Part shown: positions 45,303-53,047 of the stretch, one piece after another | Layout of the letters: the number at the start of each line of letters is the position of its first letter | Numbering within the stretch: the first letter of the stretch is position 1 | Source: Actinomadura sp. J1-007 | GTDB lineage: Bacteria > Actinomycetota > Actinomycetes > Streptosporangiales > Streptosporangiaceae | NCBI RefSeq assembly: GCF_009793335.1 | Contig: NZ_WING01000001.1 | Coordinates: 3,162,001-3,226,000 of the forward strand | Length of the DNA: 64,000 bases | Reading direction: 5' to 3' | The notes under the pieces: model-generated | Told to the model about the DNA's origin: nothing | The model's input: only the letters and a program-made list of their open reading frames with translations | Database searches by the model: none | Program-made: the position numbers and the translations under genes

Positions 45303-46106
45303 ATGAGCAACACGACGCACACCTCGCAGACCCACGCCCATACCCCGCTCGCCCATGCTCCGCGGACGGCCGACGCTCATGGCGGGCACGGGGCGCCGGG
45401 CGGGTTGCAGATCTCGCAGGACGGCCACACGCTCGATCTCGACGCCGCGATCGCGAAGCCGGGCGAGCAGGAGCTGCGGTTCCGGATCCTGGGGCCGGAC
45501 GGGCGGCCGGTCCACGCGTTCACCCCGATCCACGACCGCGAGCTGCACCTGATCGTCGTCCGGCGCGAGCTGACCGGGTTCCAGCACGTCCATCCCGAAC
45601 GCGACGCCGACGGCACCTGGTCGGTACGGCTCGACCTGCCCGCGGCGGGCGCGTACCGGGTGTTCGCCGACATCGCCCCCGAGGCCCTCGGCCGGACGAT
45701 CACGCTCGGCGCGGACCTGGCCGTCGCCGGGCCGTACGCCCCGGAGCCGGTGCCCGCCGCCTCGCGCTCGTTCGACGTGGACGGCTACACGGTCACGCTG
45801 GACGGCGACCTCGTCGCGGGCGAGGCCCGCGAGGTGACGCTGACCGTCGCGCGGGACGGCGTCCCGGTGACCGACCTCCAGCCGTACCTGGCGGCGTACG
45901 GGCACCTGGTCGTGCTGCGCGCCGGCGACCTCGCCTACGTGCACGTCCACCCGGACGGCGAGCCCGGCGACGGCGTCACGGCGGCGGGCCCGCGCATCGC
46001 GTTCCACGCCGCCGTCCCCGGGCCGGGGACGTACCGGCTGTTCCTCGACTTCAAGCACGGGGACGCCGTCCGGACGGCGGCGTTCACGCTGACCGCCGGG
46101 AGGTGA
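45303..46106 (+). CDS. Cytosolic His-rich paralogue of the copper-locus protein
   Basis: This 267-residue protein is clearly paralogous to the one at 40598. It shares LHLIVVRRELTGFQHVHPER, PVTDLQPYLAAYGHLVVLRA and LAYVHVHPDGEPGDG. It differs in having no signal peptide and in its His-rich N-terminus (SQTHAHTPLAHAPRTADAHG), so it should stay in the cytosol. It may store or buffer the metal that its partner handles outside. The ATG at 45303 follows GAAAGAAGGG. It has its own promoter with an inverted repeat and converges on the next gene with only 6 bp between. Confidence 0.72.
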   Translation: MSNTTHTSQTHAHTPLAHAPRTADAHGGHGAPGGLQISQDGHTLDLDAAIAKPGEQELRFRILGPDGRPVHAFTPIHDRELHLIVVRRELTGFQHVHPERDADGTWSVRLDLPAAGAYRVFADIAPEALGRTITLGADLAVAGPYAPEPVPAASRSFDVDGYTVTLDGDLVAGEAREVTLTVARDGVPVTDLQPYLAAYGHLVVLRAGDLAYVHVHPDGEPGDGVTAAGPRIAFHAAVPGPGTYRLFLDFKHGDAVRTAAFTLTAGR

Positions 46107-46112
46107 CGCGGG

Positions 46113-47270
46113 TCAGGCGGGGTCGTCGTCGCCGGGGTAGACCAGCTCCCACGTGGCGTGGGTCGAGTGCTCCTCGGCCGTCTGCCCGCCGCTCAACCGC
46201 TCGATCTTCGCCCGCCCGCTGAACCGCAGGTAGGCGCCTTCGAGCCCGGCGAGCCGCGCGAGGACGTGCTGGAAGCCGCGGGAGTGCTCGGACGCGGGCT
46301 CGGCGGCGCCGTCCTGCGAGAACGTGACGCGGTAGCCGTCGTCGGCGGGGTCCACGGCGCGGTACTCGTAGACGACGGTGTCCGCGATGGGCCTGCCGGT
46401 GTCGCGGTCGTCGTGCTCCCCGGCGGTGTGGATGTAGACCAGGGCGCCGTCGTCGGCGATGATCCGCCCGCCCCTGGTCAGCAGGAACAGCGGGACGACC
46501 GCGTGCCCGTACCGGCTCCCGGCCGTCAGGTGGGAGGCGATCACGGTGTACGGCCCGGCGGCGGCGCGGGCCCGGTACCAGTGGCTGACCAGCATGGCCA
46601 GCGACGCGTCGCCCCAGGTGTGGTCGTGGTAGCCGTGCCCGGCGAGCCGTTCGCCCTGGCCGGGGCCGGCCGCGCCGCCGGGGTCCGGGCCGGCCTCGGG
46701 GCCGCCGAGGCGCAGGGTGGCCTCGACCTCTCCGTGCGGGATGGCCGGGAGCCAGGCGATGTAGCGTCCCTCGTCGTCCCCGAAGAACAGGTGGCCGGTG
46801 CCGGGCCGCCACGGCGGCGTCGAACCGGTCAGCGTGACGTCGGCGGTGACGTCCTCCGCCTCCACGTGGATGCGGTAGTCGTGCAGGTCGCCGGAGAACG
46901 CGCTGGCCCCGATCCGCACCTCGCACCGGTCGGTCGAGAACGCGTAGTCGCCCTCGTCGGCCACCGCGCGCGTCTCCACGCGCGTGCCGTCCGGGCGGTC
47001 GAGCTCCAGCGTGACGAACGGCCGCGACACGCCGGACGGCTCGTGGCCGACCTCCTTGGCGTAGAAGACGATCATCAGCTGGGATCCGTCGTCGAGCTGG
47101 GCGTCGAAGTACCACCACTCCCAGGTTCCGGGGGCGCCGGGCGCGGTGCGGAAGCCGTCCTCCCACAGCGCGATGCCCCGTCTCGGCAGTCCAAGGGCCT
47201 CGTAGTCCGCCGGCCGGTCGGCGAGACGAGCACCGGCCACGGCATAACCAGATGTCGTCATATGAGGCAT
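46113..47270 (-). CDS. Lipocalin-like / CrtC-type (AttH-like) protein
   Basis: This 385-residue protein resembles the hydroxyneurosporene-hydratase/AttH double-lipocalin fold: GTWEWWYFDAQLDDGSQLMI near residue 50, HGYHDHTWGDASLAMLVSHW in the middle and STHATWELVYPG at the end. The conserved HDHTWG motif is typical. Whether it is an enzyme acting on hydrophobic substrates is unknown, as no carotenoid genes are adjacent. Two close ATG codons (47270 and 47261) are possible starts, and CATATG occurs twice there. No good ribosome-binding site is seen. Confidence 0.75.
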   Translation of the reverse strand: MPHMTTSGYAVAGARLADRPADYEALGLPRRGIALWEDGFRTAPGAPGTWEWWYFDAQLDDGSQLMIVFYAKEVGHEPSGVSRPFVTLELDRPDGTRVETRAVADEGDYAFSTDRCEVRIGASAFSGDLHDYRIHVEAEDVTADVTLTGSTPPWRPGTGHLFFGDDEGRYIAWLPAIPHGEVEATLRLGGPEAGPDPGGAAGPGQGERLAGHGYHDHTWGDASLAMLVSHWYRARAAAGPYTVIASHLTAGSRYGHAVVPLFLLTRGGRIIADDGALVYIHTAGEHDDRDTGRPIADTVVYEYRAVDPADDGYRVTFSQDGAAEPASEHSRGFQHVLARLAGLEGAYLRFSGRAKIERLSGGQTAEEHSTHATWELVYPGDDDPA

Positions 47271-47383
47271 ATGCCCGGTATCGAGCAGTGCGGAGTTCCG
47301 CTCCACCCCATGAATCCCCCAACCGCCCCTCATCCCCCGCGCGGCCGCGTGACCGGCATGCCCGCCGCGCCCAGGCCGCGGCG

Positions 47384-47989
47384 CTAGGGGACGGACCAGA
47401 AGGCGAGTTCGTGCCGCATCGCCTCCAGGAACAGGCGTTCGGCGCGGTCCGGGTCGGGGGCGGCCTCGTCGATCATCTGGGCGCAGCGGCGGGAGAGCTC
47501 CGCGAACGCGGGGTCGGCGTAGGTGTCGACCCAGCGGCGGTAGCGGGGCTCGGCGGGCGGGTCCTCAGCGAGACGCGCGCCGAGCGTCGAGTAGCCCCAC
47601 ATGCAGGGGTAGAGCGCGGCAAGCCCGTCGCCGTAGTCGGCGGCGCTCTCCAGCAGGAACTCGGTGTACGCGGCGCACGCGGGGCCCTTCTCCGCCCCCT
47701 CCAGGTCCGCGCCGAACTCCGCCGACAGCGACCGGTGCAGCGCCAGCTCGTCGTGGAACGTCGAGTACGCCAGATCGACTAGATCACCGAGGTGCGCGGA
47801 CGGCGCCTGCCAGGCGAGCCGCGAGAAGACCCGTACGTAGTCGAGCAGGTAGAGGTAGTCCTGTTCGAGCCAGGAGCGGAACACCGCCTCGTCCAGATCG
47901 CCGCGGGCGATGCCCTCGACCGTGGGGTGACGGAGCTGCTCCTCGACCAGGGGCCGGCCGAGGCGTTCCAGACGTGCCGCGAGACTCAT
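47384..47989 (-). CDS. tenA: TenA/thiaminase II family protein
   Basis: This 201-residue all-helical TenA protein hydrolyses degraded thiamine pyrimidine (aminopyrimidine) for salvage to HMP. Family features are WLEQDYLYLLDYVRVFSRLA near residue 40, TFHDELALH and ALYPCMWGYSTLGARL, where the Cys is the expected catalytic residue of the TenA_C group. Together with cytX at 37 kb this gives a pyrimidine-salvage route to thiamine. The start at 47989 has only a weak RBS. An intrinsic terminator stands 47 nt upstream, so read-through control is possible. Confidence 0.88.
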   Translation of the reverse strand: MSLAARLERLGRPLVEEQLRHPTVEGIARGDLDEAVFRSWLEQDYLYLLDYVRVFSRLAWQAPSAHLGDLVDLAYSTFHDELALHRSLSAEFGADLEGAEKGPACAAYTEFLLESAADYGDGLAALYPCMWGYSTLGARLAEDPPAEPRYRRWVDTYADPAFAELSRRCAQMIDEAAPDPDRAERLFLEAMRHELAFWSVP

Positions 47990-48035
47990 GCCCGCAAGTC
48001 TTCCATCCGGGATCTTCCATCCGGAAAAGGCCGAA

Positions 48036-48063
48036 CCCCGCCGGGCCAAGCGGCCCGGCGGGG
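48036..48063 (-). terminator. Intrinsic terminator just upstream of tenA
   Basis: A perfect 12-bp stem CCCCGCCGGGCC / GGCCCGGCGGGG with a 4-nt loop is followed on the minus strand by TTCGGCCTTTTCC. The T run makes it minus-strand specific. As no minus-strand gene is evident just upstream, it is either an attenuator in the tenA leader or the end of an unseen small RNA. Confidence 0.65.
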
Positions 48064-48747
48064 TCCCGGTCGTGGTCGATGTGTGGGTCGCCTCTCGGCG
48101 AAAGGCACAACGCGGCTCCAGCCGGACGGTATTCCGCGAAGGCGATAGGTGAGGCCCGGGGACACCAAGCACACCGACCGCTATGTGTAACCGTCCCCCC
48201 ACCCCGATTGTTCCCGCCCGGCGATCCGGTCTTCGCCGAGCGGCGCGATCGGGCCCGCGCGGGACGGGCGGCGAGCGTCGCCGTCCGGCTCCGGGTCTGG
48301 CTTGGCCTGGCCTCTGGGGCGGCCGTTATAGGACAGGCGTGCCACGGCCGCGCGGACGGGTGCCGCAAACGGCCTCCGCGCCCTCGCTCCACGACGGTTT
48401 CCGCGACAGGCGCCGCGCCAGACTCCGGACGGGTGCCGGGACGGCGTCCGCACTCGCTCCGCGGCGGCCTCCTCACTCTGCCGCTACGGCTCGTGAGCCG
48501 TCCGCTACGGGCCACCGAGGTTGTCAGTGCGTGACCGCGAGCGTACGAACGAGGAGAGGGCCGACTTGACAAGAGCGTTTACCGAACGATCGTCAGGCGA
48601 GCGGCCGGGATCCCGGCCCCGGAGGCCCTCGGCGTCGACGTCTCCCGTCGCGGACCCTGCTCCGCGGCCTCTCGGCCGTGCCCGCGCTCGGCACGGCCGC
48701 GCAGCACCGAGGAGCGCGCGACAGCGCGCGAGCGAAGGAGGTTGGCA
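48064..48747. other. 680-bp spacer without recognised gene
   Basis: Open frames on both strands here have no family features and poor starts. TTGACA at 48567-48572 may belong to the lectin-gene promoter. I see no TPP riboswitch or other known RNA element ahead of tenA. Confidence 0.35.
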
Positions 48748-49008
48748 ATGGCCACGTACAAGACGCAGATCCAGTGGGGCGGCCCGGACGCCCCCTGGCA
48801 CGACGACCACGATCTGACGGTCGTCGTCCAGAACCGCGAGGCCGTCGTCCCGTCCGACCGGCTGCCGGCCAACGGCACGCAGATCTCGTGGGCCGGCCAG
48901 GAGGGCAACGCGAGCATCACGTTCTTCGACGACGGCTCCAGGTTCCAGGGGGCCGCCCAGTTCAAGGGCGAGGGCCCGGTGGGCTACCGGGGCCAGGTCA
49001 AGCGCTGA
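48748..49008 (+). CDS. Single-repeat OAA-family (high-mannose-binding) lectin homologue
   Basis: This 86-residue soluble protein has no signal peptide. It shows both sugar-site segments of the Oscillatoria agardhii agglutinin repeat: IQWGGPDAPWHDDHD (compare NQWGGSSAPW) and AQFKGEGPVGYRGQVK (compare MTYAGEGPIGFRA). OAA-type lectins normally have two or four such repeats of about 66 residues. This protein has just one, with a longer middle. The RBS AAGGAGG is strong, so expression may be high. The ligand is presumably an oligomannose glycan, but that is inferred from the family. It is monocistronic. Confidence 0.75.
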   Translation: MATYKTQIQWGGPDAPWHDDHDLTVVVQNREAVVPSDRLPANGTQISWAGQEGNASITFFDDGSRFQGAAQFKGEGPVGYRGQVKR

Positions 49009-49020
49009 CCTGACCGTACG

Positions 49021-49061
49021 GCGCGTCCGGCCGCGCCCGCGTTCCGCGCGGCCGGACGCGC
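49021..49061 (+). terminator. Terminator after lectin gene
   Basis: A 16-bp perfect stem (GCGCGTCCGGCCGCGC and its complement) with a 9-nt loop lies 12 bp past the stop codon. Confidence 0.8.
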
Positions 49062-49214
49062 TGACTCGCTCCGCTGACTCGTTCGGCGCCCCGCCGGTCG
49101 TGGCGGCGGCGGGGCCGCCGTCCGGGCGGATCGGAGTCCGGGGACGCGGGCCGGGACGGGCGTTCGGCGCCCAGGCGGCGGTAGGCATCACACCTGTCGC
49201 GAAATGGCTGCACA

Positions 49215-49856
49215 ATGTCGCGGGTGAGGGACGCGGCGAGGGACGAGGAGCTCGACCGCGCCGTTCTGGCGGCGCAGGCGGGCGACGAGGAGTCCTTCCG
49301 CGCGCTCTTCCGCGACGTGCAGCCCCGGCTGCTCCGCTACGCCAAGGCGCTCGTCGGCGACGAGGCCGAGGACGTGACGTCGGAGGCGTGGCTCCAGATC
49401 GCCCGCGACCTCGGCTCGTTCACCGGCGACATCGACGGCTTCCGCGGCTGGTGCGCGACGATCGTCCGGCACCGCGCCCTGGACCAGATCCGGCGCCGCA
49501 GCCGCCGCCCGGTCGCCGACGTTCCGGCGGACGAGCTGGTCGGGATCGCGGCGGAGGGCGACACCGCCGCGCTCGCCCTCGACGGCCTGGCCACCGAGGC
49601 GGCCGTCGCGCTGATCGCCGAACTGCCGCCCGACCAGGCCGAGGCCGTCCTGCTGCGCGTGGTCGTCGGCCTGGACGCGAAGGGGGCCGGGAGGGTCCTC
49701 GGCAAGCGCCCCGGCGCGGTGCGGACGGCGGCGTACCGGGGGCTGCGGCGGCTCACCGAACGCCTCTCCGCGCCGCCCGCCGGCCAGCACCCTGTGCCGC
49801 TTCCCGCGCCGCACGGTGACGGCGGTGAGGCTTCCGGCGCTGAAGGGGTGAGATGA
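49215..49856 (+). CDS. ECF-type RNA polymerase sigma factor
   Basis: This 213-residue extracytoplasmic-function sigma factor has region 2 with FRDVQPRLLRYAKALVGDEA, DVTSEAWLQIARDLGSF and RGWCATIVRHRALDQIRRRS. The DNA-binding region 4 has AELPPDQAEAVLLRVVVGLD, then VLGKRPGAVRTAAYRGLRRL. A short Pro-rich tail follows. Its stop overlaps the start of the next gene (ATGA), which is likely its membrane anti-sigma partner. The ATG at 49215 has no clear ribosome-binding site. Confidence 0.9.
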   Translation: MSRVRDAARDEELDRAVLAAQAGDEESFRALFRDVQPRLLRYAKALVGDEAEDVTSEAWLQIARDLGSFTGDIDGFRGWCATIVRHRALDQIRRRSRRPVADVPADELVGIAAEGDTAALALDGLATEAAVALIAELPPDQAEAVLLRVVVGLDAKGAGRVLGKRPGAVRTAAYRGLRRLTERLSAPPAGQHPVPLPAPHGDGGEASGAEGVR

Positions 49857-50647
49857 GCGATCACCGGCACGATCCACTCGACCCGGCCGCCGCCGAGCGC
49901 CTGCTCGACGCCGGCGGCCACGCCGATCCCGCGACCGCGCAGGACCGGCCGCTGGCCGAACTGCTGAAGGCCGCGGCCGGACCCGCGTCGGACGCGGAAC
50001 TCGCGGGGGAGGACGCCGCCGTGACGGCGTTCCTCGCGGCCCGCACCGCCGGGGCCAACGGCGCGGCGCGGTCGTCCGGCGGAGTCGCGGCCGGGCGGAC
50101 GGCCGTCCTGCCCGAAGCGCCGCCGCGCACGGCCACCGGACGGCACGGCGCCCGGCGGCGTCCCGCCCTGGCCGGGCTGCTCACCGCCAAGACGCTGGCC
50201 GGGGCGTGCGCGGTGGCGGTGCTCGGCGGCGGGGTCGCCCTGGCCGCCGGTACGGGCAGGCTGCCCGGCCAGGAGCCGCACCACTCCCGCATCCAGCCCT
50301 CCCCGGACCGGTCGCCCGCGCGGGACGGCCTGACGCCGTTGCCGAGCCGGTCCCCGACCGCGGACCCGTCACGTTCGCCCGGCTCTCCTCCTTCCGGTCC
50401 TTCCGGCAAGCCCGAGGCGGACGGCGAGAAGCACCACAAGCACAAGAAGCCGAAGAGGACCAAGCCCAAGGGCGGAACGGTCCCGGAGCGCGGCGACGAC
50501 GAGAACGACAAGGGCCGCGGGCACGGGTCGCCCCCGCGCGGGCCGTGGAAGTCCAAGAAGCCGAAGAAGCCGAAGTCCCACGGGAAGCCGCCCGGCCACC
50601 CCGGGACGGAACACGAACACCCGCGCGGGGGACGGGGCCACCGGTAG
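49853..50647 (+). CDS. Putative membrane anti-sigma factor with Lys/His/Pro-rich outer tail
   Basis: This 264-residue protein is coupled to the ECF sigma gene by a 4-nt overlap. The N-terminal cytosolic part (about 1-100, acidic/alanine-rich, DPLDPAAAERLLDAGGHADP) would hold the sigma factor. One TM follows (TLAGACAVAVLGGGVALAAG, about 105-125). The outer part is disordered and strongly basic (EKHHKHKKPKRTKPKGG, WKSKKPKKPKSHGKPP). No zinc-binding HxxxCxxC motif is present, so it is not a ZAS-type anti-sigma. The tail might bind anionic wall polymers. Confidence 0.72.
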   Translation: MSDHRHDPLDPAAAERLLDAGGHADPATAQDRPLAELLKAAAGPASDAELAGEDAAVTAFLAARTAGANGAARSSGGVAAGRTAVLPEAPPRTATGRHGARRRPALAGLLTAKTLAGACAVAVLGGGVALAAGTGRLPGQEPHHSRIQPSPDRSPARDGLTPLPSRSPTADPSRSPGSPPSGPSGKPEADGEKHHKHKKPKRTKPKGGTVPERGDDENDKGRGHGSPPRGPWKSKKPKKPKSHGKPPGHPGTEHEHPRGGRGHR

Positions 50648-50650
50648 GGT
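50645..50650 (+). promoter_or_regulatory. -10 hexamer of leaderless GNAT gene
   Basis: TAGGGT lies 7 nt before the ATG at 50658. Its TAG is also the stop codon of the anti-sigma gene. Confidence 0.5.
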
Positions 50651-50657
50651 CCCGTCG

Positions 50658-51551
50658 ATGGGACAGGGCCGCTACGAACGGCACGACTTCGCCGATCTCC
50701 GCGCGATGCAGGAGCTCACGGGACGGCTGTGGTCCCCGGACGGCTGCCGCTGGCACCTCGGCGAGCTGGTCTGGCACCGGCTCCAGCACCCCGGGCGCGA
50801 GCCGCAGTGGCGGATCTCCGTCTGGAAGCACGCGGGCGAGACCGTGGCGTGGGCGTGGGCCCAGCCCCCCGGACGGCTCGACCTGCACGTCGATCCGGCG
50901 CACGCGCGGGTGATGGACGAGATCCTGCGATGGTTCGAGACCGTCGCGCCAAGGTCGGCGCGCGTGGTGACCGTCCTGGACACCGAGTCCCCGCTCGTCG
51001 AGGCCCTCCTCGGCCACGGCTTCCGGCTCCAGCGCAACGGCCCGTTCTTCGTCCACCTGCGCCGTTCCCTGGCGGGCGACCTCCCGGAACCGGCGGTGCC
51101 TGACGGCTACACGCTGCGTCCCGTACGCGGCGAGGAGGAGGCGGGGGCGCGCGCGGCCGTGCACCGCGCGGCGTTCTCCCGGCCCGGCGAGCCGTCCGAG
51201 GTGGTGACGGAGAGCTACCTCAGGGTGATGCGCGCCTGGCCGTACCGGGCGGACCTGGACTGGCTGGTCGAGGCGCCGGACGGCACGCCCGTGTCGTTCT
51301 GCCTGGTCTGGCTGGACGAGCGCAACCGCGCCGCCGTCCTCGAACCGGTCGGCACCGCCCCGGGGCACCGGCGCCGCGGCCTCGCGAGCGCCGCCGTCCT
51401 CGGCGCCCTGCGCGCGGCCCGCGCCCTCGGCGCGGACCACGCCCGCGTCGCGGCCCGCGGCGACGACGCGTACCCCTCGGCCCGCGCCACGTACCAGTCG
51501 CTCGGCTTCCGCCCCTTCACCCGCAACCTCTCCTTCGTCCGAGGCCACTGA
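50658..51551 (+). CDS. GNAT family N-acetyltransferase (two GNAT-like halves)
   Basis: This 297-residue acetyl-CoA-dependent transferase has its acetyl-CoA-binding motif A in the C-terminal half (VGTAPGHRRRGLASAAVLGA, then ALGADHARVAARGDDAYPSA and YQSLGFRPF). The N-terminal half (about 1-150) looks like a second, degenerate GNAT fold, as in mycothiol synthase-like proteins, but no substrate can be assigned. The start is set by the leaderless promoter 7 nt upstream. Confidence 0.85.
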   Translation: MGQGRYERHDFADLRAMQELTGRLWSPDGCRWHLGELVWHRLQHPGREPQWRISVWKHAGETVAWAWAQPPGRLDLHVDPAHARVMDEILRWFETVAPRSARVVTVLDTESPLVEALLGHGFRLQRNGPFFVHLRRSLAGDLPEPAVPDGYTLRPVRGEEEAGARAAVHRAAFSRPGEPSEVVTESYLRVMRAWPYRADLDWLVEAPDGTPVSFCLVWLDERNRAAVLEPVGTAPGHRRRGLASAAVLGALRAARALGADHARVAARGDDAYPSARATYQSLGFRPFTRNLSFVRGH

Positions 51552-51581
51552 CCCCCCGCCTCCTGCCCCCTGCCCCCCGCG

Positions 51582-51977
51582 TCAGGCGGTGGCGCGTTGG
51601 GCGGTGATGCGGCGTTCGACCTCGTCCCAGGGGACGGGGTCGGCGGTCTCGGCGTCCCAGAAGACGAACGTCGAGTCGCGCATCACGGCGCGTTTGCGGC
51701 GCATCGTCGAACGGTGGGGTTCGGCGGCGGCGTAGGCGTGGACGGCGTCGCGGTCGCGCCAGACCGAGACGGTCCAGAACGTGCGGCGGGCGAGGTCGGC
51801 CTTCAGCGCGACGCCCCTGATCCCGTCCGACTCCTTGGCCTGGCGCAGCACGGTCATCGACGCCCGGAAGAACCCCGGGACGTCCTTGAACGAGCGGACC
51901 TCCAGGCGGGAGGCCATGACGACCACCTTCGACCCGTCGTCGGCGTCGGGGAATCCGGTCCACGGCAGAGCGGGCAT
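51582..51977 (-). CDS. ABM-like (ferredoxin-fold dimeric) protein
   Basis: This 131-residue protein resembles antibiotic-biosynthesis-monooxygenase/DUF3291-like proteins: VVVMASRLEVRSFKDVPGFF, the middle strand FWTVSVWRDRDAVHAYAAAE and HRSTMRRKRAVMRDSTFVFW. An enzymatic role is not proven; members include monooxygenases and heme or aldoxime enzymes. The RBS AAGGAGGG is strong. It is divergent from the TetR gene and shares a control region with repeated TTGTCA half-sites, so it is the likely TetR target. Confidence 0.75.
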   Translation of the reverse strand: MPALPWTGFPDADDGSKVVVMASRLEVRSFKDVPGFFRASMTVLRQAKESDGIRGVALKADLARRTFWTVSVWRDRDAVHAYAAAEPHRSTMRRKRAVMRDSTFVFWDAETADPVPWDEVERRITAQRATA

Positions 51978-52031
51978 GTCGCCCTCCTTCGCATCTTGTC
52001 AGTGGATAGATTGACGCACGGGCGGGCACAA

Positions 52032-52046
52032 CTTGTCAATGGCAAG
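52032..52046 (+). promoter_or_regulatory. Candidate TetR operator
   Basis: CTTG-TCAATGG-CAAG is an inverted repeat lying just upstream of the -10 hexamer of the TetR gene. CTTGTCAGTGG recurs 38 bp upstream (from 51994), near the start of the divergent gene. Confidence 0.55.
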
Positions 52047-52047
52047 A

Positions 52048-52053
52048 TATGAT
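52048..52053 (+). promoter_or_regulatory. -10 hexamer of leaderless TetR gene
   Basis: TATGAT lies 6 nt before GTG at 52060. It supports that start over the in-frame ATG at 52039, which lies inside the operator. Confidence 0.5.
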
Positions 52054-52059
52054 CGGCGG

Positions 52060-52626
52060 GTGACCTCGTACCACCACGGCAACCTGCGGCGCGCCGTCCT
52101 CGACGCGGCCGTCGAGGCGATCGCGGAGTCCGGCCCGGCCACCTGGAGCCTGCGCGAACTGGCCCGCCGCGCGGGCGTCTCGCACGCCGCGCCCGCGCAC
52201 CACTTCGGCGACAAGACGGGCCTGCTGACCGCCGTCGCGGCGGAGGGCTACCGGCTGTTCGCCGACGCCCTCACCGCCGCCGGGGACGACTTCCTGGACG
52301 TCGGCGCGGCGTACGTGCGGTTCGCGGTCGATCACCGCGCCTACTTCGAGGTGATGTTCCGCCCCGACCTCTACCGGGCGGACGACCCGGAGGTGGCGGC
52401 CGAGAGCGCGCGGGCCGACGCGATCCTCCAGCGGGGCGCGCGCGGCCACGCCGCGCCGTCCGGCGCCGACCAGCGGACCGCCGCGATCGCCGCCTGGTCG
52501 ATCGTGCACGGCTTCGCGGCCCTCTGGCTCAACGGCAACCTGCCGCCCGGCCTGCCCTCCGACCCGGCCGAAGCGGCCCGCCCCGTCCTGCGCTGCCTGC
52601 TGCCGCCCCGACTTCCGTCCACATAG
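52060..52626 (+). CDS. TetR/AcrR family transcriptional regulator (WHG-type C-terminal domain)
   Basis: This 188-residue repressor has an N-terminal HTH (TSYHHGNLRRAVLDAAVEAI, then WSLRELARRAGVSHAAPAHH and FGDKTGLLTAVAAEGY). The C-terminal ligand domain includes AYFEVMFRPDLYRADDPEVA and IAAWSIVHGFAALWLNGNLP, as in the TetR_C WHG group. It is divergent from the ABM-like gene and followed 46 bp on by an osmC gene. The ligand is unknown. Confidence 0.9.
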   Translation: MTSYHHGNLRRAVLDAAVEAIAESGPATWSLRELARRAGVSHAAPAHHFGDKTGLLTAVAAEGYRLFADALTAAGDDFLDVGAAYVRFAVDHRAYFEVMFRPDLYRADDPEVAAESARADAILQRGARGHAAPSGADQRTAAIAAWSIVHGFAALWLNGNLPPGLPSDPAEAARPVLRCLLPPRLPST

Positions 52627-52660
52627 TGGACGATGTTGGCCAACATGCGGACACGCGGGC

Positions 52661-52666
52661 TAGCCT
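52661..52666 (+). promoter_or_regulatory. -10 hexamer of leaderless osmC-like gene
   Basis: TAGCCT lies 6 nt before the ATG at 52673. Confidence 0.5.
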
Positions 52667-52672
52667 CGTTCC

Positions 52673-53047
52673 ATGATCGAGGCGAGAGCACTGCCCGTTC
52701 CCAACCAGGTCGAGTACCGGACGGACCTCCACGCCGGCCTCGCCGACACCGCCAAGAACGGCGTCGGCGGCGCCGAGGGCCCGCGACCGCACGAGCTGCT
52801 GGAGGCCGCCTTCGCCTCCTGCGTCACGATGACCGCGCGGATGGCCCTCGCCGACCTCGGCGTCACCGGCGACGTCCACGCCCGGGTCTGGCTGGAACGC
52901 GAGGACGACGCGACCCGCTTCCGCTACGCCCTCACCCTGCCGCCGTCCCTCACCCCGGCCCAGCGCACCGCCGTCCTCGACCGCGTCGAACGCTCCCCCG
53001 TCCGCCGCACCCTCACCAAACCCCTGTCGTTCGTTCCCGCGGACTGA
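52673..53047 (+). CDS. OsmC-family protein lacking the second cysteine
   Basis: This 124-residue OsmC/Ohr-fold protein (thiol peroxidase family) keeps the peroxidatic Cys in EAAFASCVTMTARMALADLG. At the usual second Cys position the sequence is VERSPVRRTLTKPLSF, where relatives have a CPV-type motif, so Ser replaces the resolving cysteine. It may use an external thiol, or have lost peroxidase activity. GGAEGPRPHELLEAA is the conserved loop before the active site. Confidence 0.85.
   Translation: MIEARALPVPNQVEYRTDLHAGLADTAKNGVGGAEGPRPHELLEAAFASCVTMTARMALADLGVTGDVHARVWLEREDDATRFRYALTLPPSLTPAQRTAVLDRVERSPVRRTLTKPLSFVPAD

Noticed and set aside
48064..48747. A TPP riboswitch or other known riboswitch ahead of tenA
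   Set aside because: The CTGAGA and ACCTGATCTGG-type segments are absent; only a terminator hairpin is recognisable.
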